The notes: generated by a model not told the origin, from the letters alone. Counted from the stretch's first letter, positions 43,124-52,229 are shown. The stretch: DNA of 64,000 nt from Roseovarius nitratireducens (GCF_002925845.1 NZ_PDNI01000074.1:124001-188000), one strand, 5' to 3'. Translations and numbers: made by a program.

Positions 43124-43683
43124 GCGTAAGCCTCGACCGAGCCATCGTCGTCGCGGCCCAAGGCGGCGCCGGGGCCGGGGTGGCGATAGAGGTAATCGCG
43201 GCCCATGTGGATGTTTTCGTATTCGCGCTCGAACCATGCGCCAAGTCGCTCGGCCAGCGCGATGGAGCGGGTGTTGCCGGGCACGATGTTGGAGGTGAGC
43301 GTGGTCAGGCCGAGATCCTCGTAGGCGTAGCGGCGGGCGCGCGTCGCAGCCTCATAGGCGATGCCGCGGCCCTCGAACCCGTCGAACACCACCCAGCCCA
43401 GTTCCGGTTCGGGCCAGCCTTCGGGATACCAGATGCCGGTGATGCCGGCGGGCTGGCCGGTCTCGCGGTCCTCTATCGTGAAATAGCCGTGGCCGTGGAT
43501 GTGCCAGTGACCCACGTTGAGCGCGAACCAGCGCCATGCGTCGCCGCGGTTGGGGGACGCGCCGAAGCCCGCTGCGCGCTCCTGATCGAGCAGGAAGGCG
43601 ATCATCGGCTCGATGTCGCGCGGTTCCGGCCCGCGCAGGATCAGGCGGGGCGTGTCGAGCACGGGGGCGTTGGTGAGGGTCAT
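43120..43683 (-). CDS. GNAT family N-acetyltransferase (RimJ-like), copy B
   Basis: A 187-residue paralogue of the previous gene (LDTPRLILRGPEPRDIEPM, GIAYEAATRARRYAYED, SIALAERLGAWFE, YRHPGPGA). The ATG at 43683 starts where homology begins; an earlier start at 43719 would add 12 unrelated residues. Probably arose by tandem duplication. Substrate unknown; protein or peptide N-termini, or a small amine, are possible. Confidence 0.88.
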   Translation of the reverse strand: MTLTNAPVLDTPRLILRGPEPRDIEPMIAFLLDQERAAGFGASPNRGDAWRWFALNVGHWHIHGHGYFTIEDRETGQPAGITGIWYPEGWPEPELGWVVFDGFEGRGIAYEAATRARRYAYEDLGLTTLTSNIVPGNTRSIALAERLGAWFEREYENIHMGRDYLYRHPGPGAALGRDDDGSVEAYA

Positions 43684-43734
43684 GGGCGGGCCCCCGTTGA
43701 ATCTGGATATTTTTGGCAAGATGAAGTCATGGGG

Positions 43735-45231
43735 CTATTTCTTCTTGCCGAAACCCGAGAGGCCGGGGGGCAGGCCCATGCCGCCGCCCATGCCGCCCAT
43801 GCCGCCGGGCAGTTTGCCGCCCATGGCGCGGGCGGCTTCTTCCATTGCCTTGGGGTCGTTCATGTCGGGCATGCCGCCGCCCTTGCCCATCATGCCGCCG
43901 AGAGCCTGCTTGAGCATGCCCTTGCCGCCCTTCTTGCCGAGTTTCTTCATCATGTCGGCCATCTGGCGGTGCATTTTCAGCAGCTTGTTGAGGTCCGACA
44001 CCTCTTGCCCGGCGCCCGCCGCGATGCGTTTCTTGCGGCTGGCCTGCAACAGGGCGGGGTTGGCGCGTTCCTTCTTGGTCATCGACTGGATGAGGGCGAT
44101 CTGGCGGGTGATCATCTTGTCGTCGAAGCCGGATTCCTGCACCTGCTTGGCCATCTTGCCCATGCCGGGCATCATGCCCATCAGCCCTTCCATGCCGCCC
44201 ATCTTTTGCATCTGTTCGAGCTGGCTGCGCAGGTCGTTCATGTTGAACTGACCCTTTTGCATCCGGCGCATCATGCGCTCGGCCTGTTCGGCCTCGAGCG
44301 TTTCCTGCGCCTTTTCCACGAGGCTGACGATGTCGCCCATGCCGAGGATGCGGCCGGCGATGCGCTCGGCCTCGAACGTCTCGATGGCGTCCATCTTCTC
44401 GCCCAGACCGACGAAGCGGATCGGCTTGCCGGTGATGGCGCGCATGGAGAGGGCGGCACCGCCGCGCCCGTCGCCGTCCATCCGGGTGAGGACGACGCCG
44501 GTCACGCCGATCTTGTCGTCGAACTCGGTGGCGACGTTGACCGCGTCCTGGCCGGTGAGGCCATCGACCACGAGGAGCGTCTCGCGCGGGTTTGCCACGT
44601 CGCGCACCGCCGCCGCCTGCGCGATGAGTTCGGCGTCGATGTGGAGGCGGCCTGCCGTATCCAGCATGTAGACGTCGTAGCCACCCAAGGAGGCTTGGGT
44701 CTTGGCGCGTTTGGCGATGGCGACGGGGTCTTCGCCCTTGACGATGGGCAGGGTATCGACGCCGATCTGTTTACCCAGAATGGCGAGCTGTTCCATCGCG
44801 GCGGGGCGGTTGGTGTCGAGCGACGCCATCAGCACGCGCTTGCCGTCGCGCTCTGTCAGGCGCTTGGCGAGCTTGGCGGTGGTGGTGGTCTTGCCCGAGC
44901 CCTGAAGGCCGACCATAAGGATCGGCGCGGGCGGGTTGTCGATCTTGAGGGCGCCGGGATCGCCCTCGCCGCGCAGCGTGTCGATGAGCGCGTCGTGGAC
45001 GATCTTGACGACCTGCTGGCCGGGGGTGACGGATTTGGTGACCGCCTGGCCGGTGGCCTCTTTCTCAACCCGCTTGATGAAGTCGCGTGCCACCGGAAGC
45101 GAGACGTCGGCCTCGAGCAGGGCAACGCGCACCTCGCGCAGGGCGGTCTTGACGTCGTCTTCGGAGAGCGACCCCTGCCGGGTGAGCCGGTCGAGGACGC
45201 CGGAGAGGCGCTCGGACAGGTTTTCGAACAT
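43735..45231 (-). CDS. ffh: Signal recognition particle protein Ffh
   Basis: A 498-residue SRP54 GTPase: N domain, then G domain with P-loop LMVGLQGSGKTTTTAKLA near 105-122, DTNRPAAMEQL, MLDTAGRLHID and the GxGE motif FVGLGEKMD, and a Met-rich M domain that binds 4.5S RNA and signal sequences. The C-terminus is an unusually Gly/Met/Pro-rich tail. It targets membrane proteins cotranslationally. AGGAG-like site before ATG; the 4.5S RNA gene is not in the window. Confidence 0.98.
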   Translation of the reverse strand: MFENLSERLSGVLDRLTRQGSLSEDDVKTALREVRVALLEADVSLPVARDFIKRVEKEATGQAVTKSVTPGQQVVKIVHDALIDTLRGEGDPGALKIDNPPAPILMVGLQGSGKTTTTAKLAKRLTERDGKRVLMASLDTNRPAAMEQLAILGKQIGVDTLPIVKGEDPVAIAKRAKTQASLGGYDVYMLDTAGRLHIDAELIAQAAAVRDVANPRETLLVVDGLTGQDAVNVATEFDDKIGVTGVVLTRMDGDGRGGAALSMRAITGKPIRFVGLGEKMDAIETFEAERIAGRILGMGDIVSLVEKAQETLEAEQAERMMRRMQKGQFNMNDLRSQLEQMQKMGGMEGLMGMMPGMGKMAKQVQESGFDDKMITRQIALIQSMTKKERANPALLQASRKKRIAAGAGQEVSDLNKLLKMHRQMADMMKKLGKKGGKGMLKQALGGMMGKGGGMPDMNDPKAMEEAARAMGGKLPGGMGGMGGGMGLPPGLSGFGKKK

Positions 45232-45301
45232 CGCTCGCGCTCCTTCGCGCCGGTTGCATGTCTGTCACCCGAGATGGGGGCGACGTCTCAAACGATAAAT
45301 G

Positions 45302-45330
45302 CCCCCGTGGGCGCAATGCGCTGACGGGGG
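45302..45330. promoter_or_regulatory. Long GC-rich stem-loop in the ffh leader
   Basis: CCCCCGT (45302-45308) pairs with ACGGGGG (45324-45330), and inside it GCGCA pairs with TGCGC around a single A. The element lies 71 bp upstream of the ffh start. The rest of this 217-bp spacer shows only a second short hairpin (CCGGA...TCCGG, from about 45360). I tested it as a possible SRP RNA and rejected that. Confidence 0.4.
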
Positions 45331-45448
45331 GCGATCCCGGGCATTCAGCCCAAGGGACCGGAAGCGGCAAGCCTCCGGGGATTGGGGGCGTTTACGCCGG
45401 GCGTGCGGGCGAGTCAAGGTGAAGCGCGGCGGCCAGGCCCACCCCGCG

Positions 45449-46255
45449 TTACCCTGCCTTTTCCACGTTCACCTGGTGCGGATAGGGGATCGAGATGCCG
45501 CCCGCGTCGAATGCCTCCTTGACCGCCTTGGTCATGTGGAATTTCAGGTCCCAGTAATCGGCGGCGTTGCACCACAGCCGCACGCCGATATCGACGCTGC
45601 TGTCGCCGAGGTTCACCACCCGTGCCCAGGGCTCGGGATCGTCATGGACGCGCCCGTCGGCGCGGGCGACATCGAGGATGATCCCGATCGCGCGATCCGC
45701 GTCGTCGCCGTAGTCGATGCCGAAGCCGAGATCGCAGCGCCGCGTGGCGTGGTGCGAGTAATTGGTGATGATCGCCCCCCATGCCTGTCCGTTGGGCACG
45801 ATGATCTGCACGTTGTCGGGCGTCGAAAGCTCTGTGATGAAGAGGTTGAGATCGATCACCGTGCCGGAGGTGCCGCCGATATCGACGTATTGGCCCAGCT
45901 TGTAGGGGCGGAACAGGACCAGCATGAACCCTGCCGCCAGATCGCTCAGTGTGCCCTGGAGCGCGAGGCCGACGGCGAGGGTCGCCGCGCCCAGAACCGC
46001 GACGAGGCTGGTGGCCTCGATGCCGAAGATGCCCAGTACCGCGATGAGCACCATGAGCAGGATCACCCATTTCACGGTGGCGGCGGCGAAATTGCCGATG
46101 GTCTTGTCGATGCGCGTGCTGACATTGACGCGGCGGCGGACCATGCCGCCGATCGTCCCCGCCACGATCCAGCCCACCACAAGGACCGCCAGCGCCTTGG
46201 CCGCGGCGATCACGAGCGGGGTGTAGCCACCCAACGATGAAAGGATGTCCTGCAT
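45449..46255 (-). CDS. Small-conductance mechanosensitive channel (MscS family)
   Basis: A 268-residue membrane protein with three N-terminal membrane helices, the pore helix signature AATLAVGLALQGTLSDLAAGFMLV (TM3), then RPYKLGQYVDIGGTSGTV and the soluble cage. Of minimal MscS size. It protects against hypo-osmotic shock. The start is ATG 46255, with GGAG seven bases upstream; an earlier in-frame start would add 21 unlikely residues. Confidence 0.94.
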   Translation of the reverse strand: MQDILSSLGGYTPLVIAAAKALAVLVVGWIVAGTIGGMVRRRVNVSTRIDKTIGNFAAATVKWVILLMVLIAVLGIFGIEATSLVAVLGAATLAVGLALQGTLSDLAAGFMLVLFRPYKLGQYVDIGGTSGTVIDLNLFITELSTPDNVQIIVPNGQAWGAIITNYSHHATRRCDLGFGIDYGDDADRAIGIILDVARADGRVHDDPEPWARVVNLGDSSVDIGVRLWCNAADYWDLKFHMTKAVKEAFDAGGISIPYPHQVNVEKAG

Positions 46256-46413
46256 TTGGAACTCCGTCTGTACGAATGAAGTCTCCAAAGACTTGCAACA
46301 GGTCCGGCGGTTTCGCAATGGCGCGGCCTTCGCCGGATGTGAGATCGGGCATCTTGCGCCCGTCGCACCCGCCGCCTAGCGTGCCCGCGATCCTGACCGC
46401 AGCGGAGAGACCC

Positions 46414-47223
46414 ATGCACCTGCGCCTGACCGAGACCGACGCGCTTTGCTACATCCATCACGCGCCCACACGCGACGGCGCGCCGACCTTCGTTTTCGTC
46501 AACGCGCTCACCGGCTCGACCGAGGCGTGGGAGGCGGCGGTCGCGCCGGCGCTGCGCGATCAGGGGTTCGGCACGCTGAGCTGGAATTTCCGCGGGCAGG
46601 CCGATTCGCCATTCGACCCGGCGCTGGAGCTGACCGACGCGGTGATCGTGGCCGATCTGCAAAGGCTGCTGGCCGAGCTTGCCCCGCCGCGCCCGATCCT
46701 CGTGGGCCTGTCCATCGGCGGGCTCTACGCCGCGCGGGCGGTGCTGAACGGCACGCAAGTCGAGGGGCTGGTGCTGCTCAACACGTTGCGCGAGATCGGG
46801 CCGCGGATCGACTGGGTCAACCACGCGATGGCACGCATCGTGGCGCATGGCGGGGTGGGGCTGTTTCTCGACGCGCTGTTCCCGTTGCTGGTGAATGGCG
46901 ATTTCGCCGCGAAGGCGCGGGGCAATTTCCTCAAGGGGGATTATTCTCCGTTGCCGCCCGAGCATGGCCACATGAACCTGATGCGCAACGCCGCCCATGC
47001 CGACTGGGCGCTGGAATATGGCGCCCTCGCCCTGCCCACCCTTGTCATCACCGGGTTGCAGGACCGGGTGTTCCTGGACCGCGACGTGGTGGACCGGCTC
47101 TATGCCGCGCTGCCCGACGCGCGGCGCGAGGACTGGGCGGAGGCGGGCCACCTGCTGCCGCAGGAGGCGCCCGACCGGCTGATGGCAAGCCTTGCCCGCT
47201 TTGGGCAGGAGCTGAGCGCATGA
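46414..47223 (+). CDS. Alpha/beta hydrolase
   Basis: A 269-residue cytoplasmic hydrolase with the oxyanion region F-V-N-A-L-T-G-S-T-E-A-W, the nucleophile elbow GLSIGG (serine near 105) and the late acid/histidine region around A-E-A-G-H-L-L-P-Q-E. Similar to 3-oxoadipate enol-lactonase-type and MhpC-type hydrolases, but no pathway genes adjoin it. ATG at 46414 behind CGGAGAG; its stop overlaps the next gene's start (ATGA). Confidence 0.88.
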   Translation: MHLRLTETDALCYIHHAPTRDGAPTFVFVNALTGSTEAWEAAVAPALRDQGFGTLSWNFRGQADSPFDPALELTDAVIVADLQRLLAELAPPRPILVGLSIGGLYAARAVLNGTQVEGLVLLNTLREIGPRIDWVNHAMARIVAHGGVGLFLDALFPLLVNGDFAAKARGNFLKGDYSPLPPEHGHMNLMRNAAHADWALEYGALALPTLVITGLQDRVFLDRDVVDRLYAALPDARREDWAEAGHLLPQEAPDRLMASLARFGQELSA

Positions 47224-48152
47224 ACATCCCCGAGAAATGGGCCTACCCGGCGGTGATGATCGGTGTTTGCGGCCACGCAAGCAGCGAGTTCTTTGCCAAG
47301 CTCTCGGGCGTGGCGGGGCCGGAAACCAGCGTCTGGCGGTATCTGCTGGGCGGTTTCGGCCTGATCCTCTGGGCGCTGTGGGATCGCGACAGCCGCGACC
47401 TGCTTGCGCCGCTCAGGAAGGAGGGGCTGCATATCCTGTGGCTGTCGCTGATGGGGGTGACCGTCACCTACCTGTTCTTTCACTGGGCGCTCGACTACGC
47501 CACCGTGATCCAGGTGGCCACCGTCACCACCACGATCCCGATCTTCGTGGGGCTGGCCAACTGGGTGGTGAACGGTATCCATCCCGGCGCGGTCAAGATG
47601 ATCACCGGGGTGCTCGCGGTGCTGGGCATCGCGGTGCTGCTGACCGACGGTGCGCTCGCCGCGCTTGCGGGCGAGGCGGGCACGCTTCCGGGGGTGCTGC
47701 TGGCTACCGGCTGCGCCGCGCTTGGCTCGTTCTACGCGGTGCTGATCAAGCCGGTGATGGGGCGGCACGGGGGCCTGCGGATCATCGCGCTGACGATGAT
47801 GATCGGCGGGATCGGGTTGTGGCTGCTGGTGGGTGTGGCCTGGGGCACCTGGGTCAACCCGGCAAGCATCGTCGAGAAACCGGCGCTGGCGGCGTGGTCG
47901 CTGGTGATACTCGCGCTGTGGAACACCACCATCACGCAACTGATGTGGTTCGGCGGGCTGTCGGCGGCGCCGGACATTACCCGCGCGTCATACCTGTTTT
48001 TCCTCAAGCCGATCATCGCGGCGGCGCTGGCCATCGTGGTGCTCGGGTCGTGGCCCACCCCGCTCCAGGTGCTCGCCATCGCGCTGGTCACTGCCTGCGT
48101 TCTGGTCGAGCTATATTGGCCGAGGCTGCGCGCGCTGGTGGGGCGGGGGTAG
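47220..48152 (+). CDS. EamA/DMT family transporter
   Basis: A 310-residue membrane protein with ten hydrophobic segments formed by two EamA repeats (the second starts near 150), typical of drug/metabolite transporters (SSEFFAKLSGV, ATVTTTIPIFVGL, LGSFYAVLIKPV, YLFFLKPIIAAALA). It probably exports a metabolite or amino acid. Translation is coupled to the hydrolase gene; the longer open frame reaching back to 46446 is a shadow of that gene. Confidence 0.92.
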   Translation: MNIPEKWAYPAVMIGVCGHASSEFFAKLSGVAGPETSVWRYLLGGFGLILWALWDRDSRDLLAPLRKEGLHILWLSLMGVTVTYLFFHWALDYATVIQVATVTTTIPIFVGLANWVVNGIHPGAVKMITGVLAVLGIAVLLTDGALAALAGEAGTLPGVLLATGCAALGSFYAVLIKPVMGRHGGLRIIALTMMIGGIGLWLLVGVAWGTWVNPASIVEKPALAAWSLVILALWNTTITQLMWFGGLSAAPDITRASYLFFLKPIIAAALAIVVLGSWPTPLQVLAIALVTACVLVELYWPRLRALVGRG

Positions 48153-48203
48153 GCCCGAGGGTCAGGTGGGGGATGTCTGGCCGTGAGCGGACGTTGCCGT
48201 GAG

Positions 48204-48342
48204 CCGCGCCATCGACAGGCCGCGGGCTGGCGATCCGACGGTTTTTCAGGGCGCTTTATGCTCGCCGAATCTCAAAAACCTGTAATCGGTGCGCGAGCTT
48301 AGACAAATCGCCAGTCCGGGGGGCGGCCTGGCGATGGCGCGG
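48204..48342. repeat. Nested imperfect inverted-repeat element
   Basis: CCGCGCCATCGACAGGCCGC (48204-48223) matches the reverse complement of 48323-48342 at 19 of 20 positions. Inside, CTGGCGAT (48227-48234) pairs with ATCGCCAG (48307-48314), and GGTTTTT (48240-48246) pairs with AAAAACC (48274-48280). Unpaired insertions lie only on the right arm. The 258-bp gap between the convergent EamA and OsmC-fusion genes otherwise holds no gene. It may be a double terminator, or a small intergenic repeat of MITE or RNA type. Confidence 0.7.
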
Positions 48343-48410
48343 CGGGCTTCGCCCTCGATTCCGCGCCGGGGGCAAGAACCGAACGGCAGAAACAGGCCAA
48401 CCGCCACCTC

Positions 48411-49622
48411 CTACCCCGCGCGCGTCTCGACCACCGCGCTCTGCTCGAGCGTGCGGTGCACCGGGCAGCGGTCGGCGATTTCCATCAGGCGCGCGCGCTG
48501 ATCCTCGTCGAGGTCGCCCTCCAGCCGGATCACCCGCAGGAAGCGGTCGGCCTTGGCCGTGCCGCGGCTGTCGGCGTCCTGCGCGTGGACCTTGTCGTGG
48601 CAGACATCGACGCTGACATGGTCGAGTGGCCAGCGCTTGCGGCGGGCATACATGCGGATGGTCATCGAGGTGCAGGCCCCGAGACCGGCGGCAAGGAATC
48701 CATAGGGCGACATGCCGCGATCGGTGCCGCCATAGGCCTCGGGCTCGTCTGCGAGCATGTGGTGGGAGGGACCCGCGTTCACATCCTGAAGAAAGCCGTC
48801 CGGGTCCGCCTCGCTCACCCGCACGACGCCCTCGGGCGCGCCCGGCGGCGGGGCGGGGGCGCGCAGGTCGAGGTATCGCGTGGCCCACGCGGCGATCACC
48901 TCTGCGGCATACTCGGCATCCTCGGGGTTGGTCACCAGATGATCGGCCCCGTCGAGGGTGACAAAGCTCTTGGGGTGCTTTGCCACCTTGAAGATTTCGG
49001 CGGCGTTCTCGATCCCCACCGCTGCGTCGCGCGGCGCGTGCATCACCAGCAGCGCACGGCCCAGACCTTCGATCTTGGGGCCCAGCCGCTCGGCACGCAC
49101 ATCCTCGACGAAGCCCTGCCCGATACGGATCGCCCGCCCGCCAAGCTGCACTTCGGCCGCGCCCTCCGTCTCGATCCGCTCCAGCGCGCCGGCGAAATTA
49201 TGGGTCACGTGGCCGGGATCGAACGGCGCGCCGATGGTGACGACCGCGCGCACGCTGTCGATAGCGCCCGCCGCTGCCAGCACCGCCGCGCCGCCGAGGC
49301 TGTGCCCGATCATCAGCCCCGGCGCCATGCCGCGCGCGGCCAGCGCCGCCGCCGCGAGTTCGAGATCGGCCACGTTCGAGGCAAATGACGTGTTCTCGAA
49401 TTCGCCACCCGAATGGCCCAGCCCGGTGAAATCGAAACGCAGCACGGCGATGCCAGCACCGGCCAGCCGCGCCGCGATGCGGCGCGCGGCGGGAATGTCC
49501 TTGGAGCAGGTAAAGCAATGCGCGAAGAGGGCCGTGGCCAGATGCGGCCCCTCGGGCAGGTCAAGCCGCGCGGCAAGCTCGTGGCCGTCATGGCCCGCGA
49601 AGGTGAAGCGTTCGGTGGGCAT
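48411..49622 (-). CDS. Bifunctional alpha/beta hydrolase-OsmC family protein
   Basis: A 403-residue fusion. Residues 1-255 form an alpha/beta hydrolase (FDFTGLGHSGGEF; nucleophile elbow GHSLGG near 102; DGADHLV histidine). Residues 260-403 form an OsmC/Ohr-like domain with the redox cysteines in AAGLGACTSMTIRMY and ADRCPVHRTL. OsmC domains reduce organic hydroperoxides with cysteine thiols. This fused architecture is known in proteobacteria. Start at ATG 49622 behind AAGGGGA. Confidence 0.92.
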   Translation of the reverse strand: MPTERFTFAGHDGHELAARLDLPEGPHLATALFAHCFTCSKDIPAARRIAARLAGAGIAVLRFDFTGLGHSGGEFENTSFASNVADLELAAAALAARGMAPGLMIGHSLGGAAVLAAAGAIDSVRAVVTIGAPFDPGHVTHNFAGALERIETEGAAEVQLGGRAIRIGQGFVEDVRAERLGPKIEGLGRALLVMHAPRDAAVGIENAAEIFKVAKHPKSFVTLDGADHLVTNPEDAEYAAEVIAAWATRYLDLRAPAPPPGAPEGVVRVSEADPDGFLQDVNAGPSHHMLADEPEAYGGTDRGMSPYGFLAAGLGACTSMTIRMYARRKRWPLDHVSVDVCHDKVHAQDADSRGTAKADRFLRVIRLEGDLDEDQRARLMEIADRCPVHRTLEQSAVVETRAG

Positions 49623-49820
49623 GTTCCCGTCCCCTTTCAATTCCGTCGCCTAGAGACTAGGCGCGCCGTGCCGCGGCTTCCAGCATCGGGCGCGGGTCGT
49701 CACGCGATGGTGAGGCTTCGTGGTTTTCGCATCGAATTGACCGCATTATCCCGGCGCGTCCCCACCTACCATTAACCCGGATCGCGCCATGTTGAAACGG
49801 GTGCAACAGGAGGGTGAGAG

Positions 49821-50570
49821 ATGACTTGGCGCGTGCGCACGAAAGGGGATGTGTGGCGATTTACCGTGGCGATCTCGGCGATCGTTCTGCTGGGCAGCCT
49901 GGGCCTGCGCTTCGGGATGCTGCCGCCCGATCTCGCCGCGCGCACGCTCGTTCCCGGGTCGGCGATGGCGTTGATGCTCGCCGCGCCGATCGCGTGGTTC
50001 GTGGGCCGCCGGATGCACGAGGTGCACCGCCTGGGCACGCGGCTGGAACACGCGATCAACCACGACCTGCTCACCGGCGTGCACACGCGCAGGGCGTTTT
50101 ACGAGCGCACCGGACCGATGACCGGGGGGGGCTGCGCGGTGATCGTCACGGATATCGACAATTTCAAGGGGTTCAACGACCGTTACGGCCATTTCGCGGG
50201 CGACCAGGCGCTGCGCCAGTTCGCCGCCATTCTGACCGGGAATTGCCGCCATGCCGATATCGTCGCGCGGTTCGGCGGCGAGGAATTCGTGATCGTGCTG
50301 AGCGATGCGGGTGCCGGGGAGGGGCTCGCCGTGGCGGAACGGCTCGCCGCGCGGGTCCGTGCCTCGGCGATCTACCACGGCGCGCATACCCTGTGCCTGA
50401 CGGCGAGTTTCGGGGTTGCGGCGCTGCCGCCCGGTGGCGACATGGATATCGCGATCCAGCAGGCCGATCGCGCGCTCTACCGTGCCAAGCACGCCGGGCG
50501 CGACCGTGCCTTTCTCTACGATCCGGGCTGTGACGATGCGGCGATCCCGATGGGCACGGCGGCGGAATGA
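49821..50570 (+). CDS. Diguanylate cyclase (GGDEF domain) with N-terminal membrane segments
   Basis: A 249-residue protein with two N-terminal membrane spans (about 14-34 and 45-62) and a GGDEF domain. The active-site loop is R-F-G-G-E-E-F, and the inhibitory I-site RxxD (R-H-A-D) lies five residues before it, so it should make c-di-GMP with product inhibition. No sensor domain is present beyond the spans. AGGAGGG precedes the ATG. Confidence 0.94.
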   Translation: MTWRVRTKGDVWRFTVAISAIVLLGSLGLRFGMLPPDLAARTLVPGSAMALMLAAPIAWFVGRRMHEVHRLGTRLEHAINHDLLTGVHTRRAFYERTGPMTGGGCAVIVTDIDNFKGFNDRYGHFAGDQALRQFAAILTGNCRHADIVARFGGEEFVIVLSDAGAGEGLAVAERLAARVRASAIYHGAHTLCLTASFGVAALPPGGDMDIAIQQADRALYRAKHAGRDRAFLYDPGCDDAAIPMGTAAE

Positions 50571-50693
50571 GGGCTGATGAAGGGAACGCCTAACATAACG
50601 AGATTTGATGATTAACATTATAAACATTCGTTTTCGTGATTGAATGCGCGGGCCTATCTATCCTTGTACCACGCTCAAGGAAAGGACAGCACA

Positions 50694-50882
50694 ATGCCCC
50701 AGGATATCTGCCTCACACCGGCCTCTCGCGCCCGCCCCGTTCCCCGCTTTACAGTGACACTTGGCCTTGTGGCGTTGCTGATGGCGGTGATCGTCTCCGG
50801 TGAAACCCCGGAACCGCGCAGTGTCGAGGGGGCCGAGCCCGCCTACGAGGACTGGCACGGCAATGTGCGCCGCTCGCGCTGA
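50694..50882 (+). CDS. Small membrane-anchored protein, function unknown
   Basis: A 62-residue protein starting at ATG 50694 behind AAGGAAAGGA. It has one hydrophobic segment (about 21-35, TVTLGLVALLMAVIV) with a positively charged N-terminus, followed by an acidic tail (GETPEPRSVEGAEPAYEDW). No family recognised. The 120 bp upstream are strikingly AT-rich (ATTAACATTATAAAC), a probable promoter. It converges on dddP six bases away. Confidence 0.6.
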   Translation: MPQDICLTPASRARPVPRFTVTLGLVALLMAVIVSGETPEPRSVEGAEPAYEDWHGNVRRSR

Positions 50883-50888
50883 CCGGCG

Positions 50889-52229
50889 TCAGTTGCCCAT
50901 CAGCGCCGCATCGAACGGATAGCGCGTCAGGTTCTCGTGCCCGTCCTCGGTGATGAGAACCTGGTCCTCCAGCTTGATCGAGAAATCGCCGCCAACCTCG
51001 CCTACCAGCGCCTCGACGCAGAGCACCATGCCCGGTTCCAGCACGTAGTCGAAGGCCCCCTCGACCATCTTGTCGGGGTAGGCCACCAGCGGCCACTCGT
51101 CGCACAGCCCCACCCCGTGCATGAGGCAGCCGTATTTCTGCGCCTGGAATTTCTCGTCCAGGACGTGGGTGTTGCGGCTCAGGTCCTGGATGTTCACGCC
51201 CGGCTTCAGCATCTCCATGTTGGTGCGGATATGCTCCACCGCGTGCTGCATGGCATGGATCATGTCCGGGCGCGGCCGCTGATCGCCGATCCACCAGCTG
51301 CGCGAGATGTCCACGCAGATGCCGTAGCTGCCGATCAGGTCGGTGTCGAAGCTGATGATCTCGTTTCGCTGGCACACCCGCGGCCCGCATTCCTGGAACC
51401 ACGGGTTGCTGCGCGGTCCCGAGGCCAAGAGCCGCGTTTCGATCCACTCGCCGCCGCGGCGGATGTTCTCGGCGTGCAGCACGGCCCAGATGTCATCCTC
51501 GCAGGTCTTGCCGTCGCCCACGTTGGCGCGGGCGAAATCCTCCATCGCGCGCACGGCGGCCTCGCAGGCGTGGCTCGCGCAGCGCATGGCGCGGATCTCG
51601 TCGGGGCCCTTGACGCTGCGCGCCTTTTCGGTGACCTCCTCGCCCTCCATGATGGTGAGCCCTTGCGCCTCTAGCGCGCGCAGCCCGTGGATCATCGGCT
51701 TGTCCACGGCGAGCCGCGTGTTGCCGGGGGCGTGTTCGGCCAAGATCGTGCGGACGTCACCCGCGAACAGGTCGGCGGCCACGTCCACCTTGTCGCCCCG
51801 GTCGAAATAAAACAGGTCCGCGCCCGAGCGAACCTCGGCCACCAGCGGGTTGAACGACGACAGGAACGGCGCGTTCTTGTAATCCCACATCACCATGTGC
51901 CCATCGGCACAGAGCAGCAGCGCGCGAAACGGGTTATGCGCGTTCCAGAGCTGCATGTTGGTGCTGTCGGTGGCGTAGCGGATGTTGAGGGGATCGAACA
52001 TCAGCAGGCCCGCGTAATCGCGGTCCACGATGTGCCGCGTGAGCCGCGCCCAGCGATAGCGGCGCATCGCCTGCAAGTCCGGCAGCTCCAGCCCCGCCGC
52101 CGCCCATTCGTCGAAGGCGAGCCGCGTCGGCCCGATCTCGATCCGGTCGGCATCGTTGGGGGTGTTGTCGCCAAGCGTGGTGCCGCGTGTCGGGTCGATC
52201 TTGCGGGTATCGCGATAGTGGCGGTTCAT
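50889..52229 (-). CDS. dddP: DMSP lyase DddP
   Basis: A 446-residue M24-fold enzyme that cleaves dimethylsulfoniopropionate to dimethylsulfide and acrylate. It matches Roseovarius/Ruegeria DddP along its length, and the published metal and catalytic residues fall at the same numbers: D295, D297, D307, H371, E406 and E421 bind iron, and D377 acts as base. The GDNTPND and DSTNMQLWNAHNPF segments are typical. Starts at ATG 52229 behind GGGAGGGAGGA. It lies in a 170-bp divergent spacer with the SCP2-like gene. Confidence 0.96.
   Translation of the reverse strand: MNRHYRDTRKIDPTRGTTLGDNTPNDADRIEIGPTRLAFDEWAAAGLELPDLQAMRRYRWARLTRHIVDRDYAGLLMFDPLNIRYATDSTNMQLWNAHNPFRALLLCADGHMVMWDYKNAPFLSSFNPLVAEVRSGADLFYFDRGDKVDVAADLFAGDVRTILAEHAPGNTRLAVDKPMIHGLRALEAQGLTIMEGEEVTEKARSVKGPDEIRAMRCASHACEAAVRAMEDFARANVGDGKTCEDDIWAVLHAENIRRGGEWIETRLLASGPRSNPWFQECGPRVCQRNEIISFDTDLIGSYGICVDISRSWWIGDQRPRPDMIHAMQHAVEHIRTNMEMLKPGVNIQDLSRNTHVLDEKFQAQKYGCLMHGVGLCDEWPLVAYPDKMVEGAFDYVLEPGMVLCVEALVGEVGGDFSIKLEDQVLITEDGHENLTRYPFDAALMGN

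Noticed and set aside
45290-45420. 4.5S/SRP RNA gene in the ffh leader
   Set aside because: The GGAAGG...AAGCA-type apical loop of bacterial SRP RNA is absent; only an accidental CCGGAAGCGG stretch resembles it.
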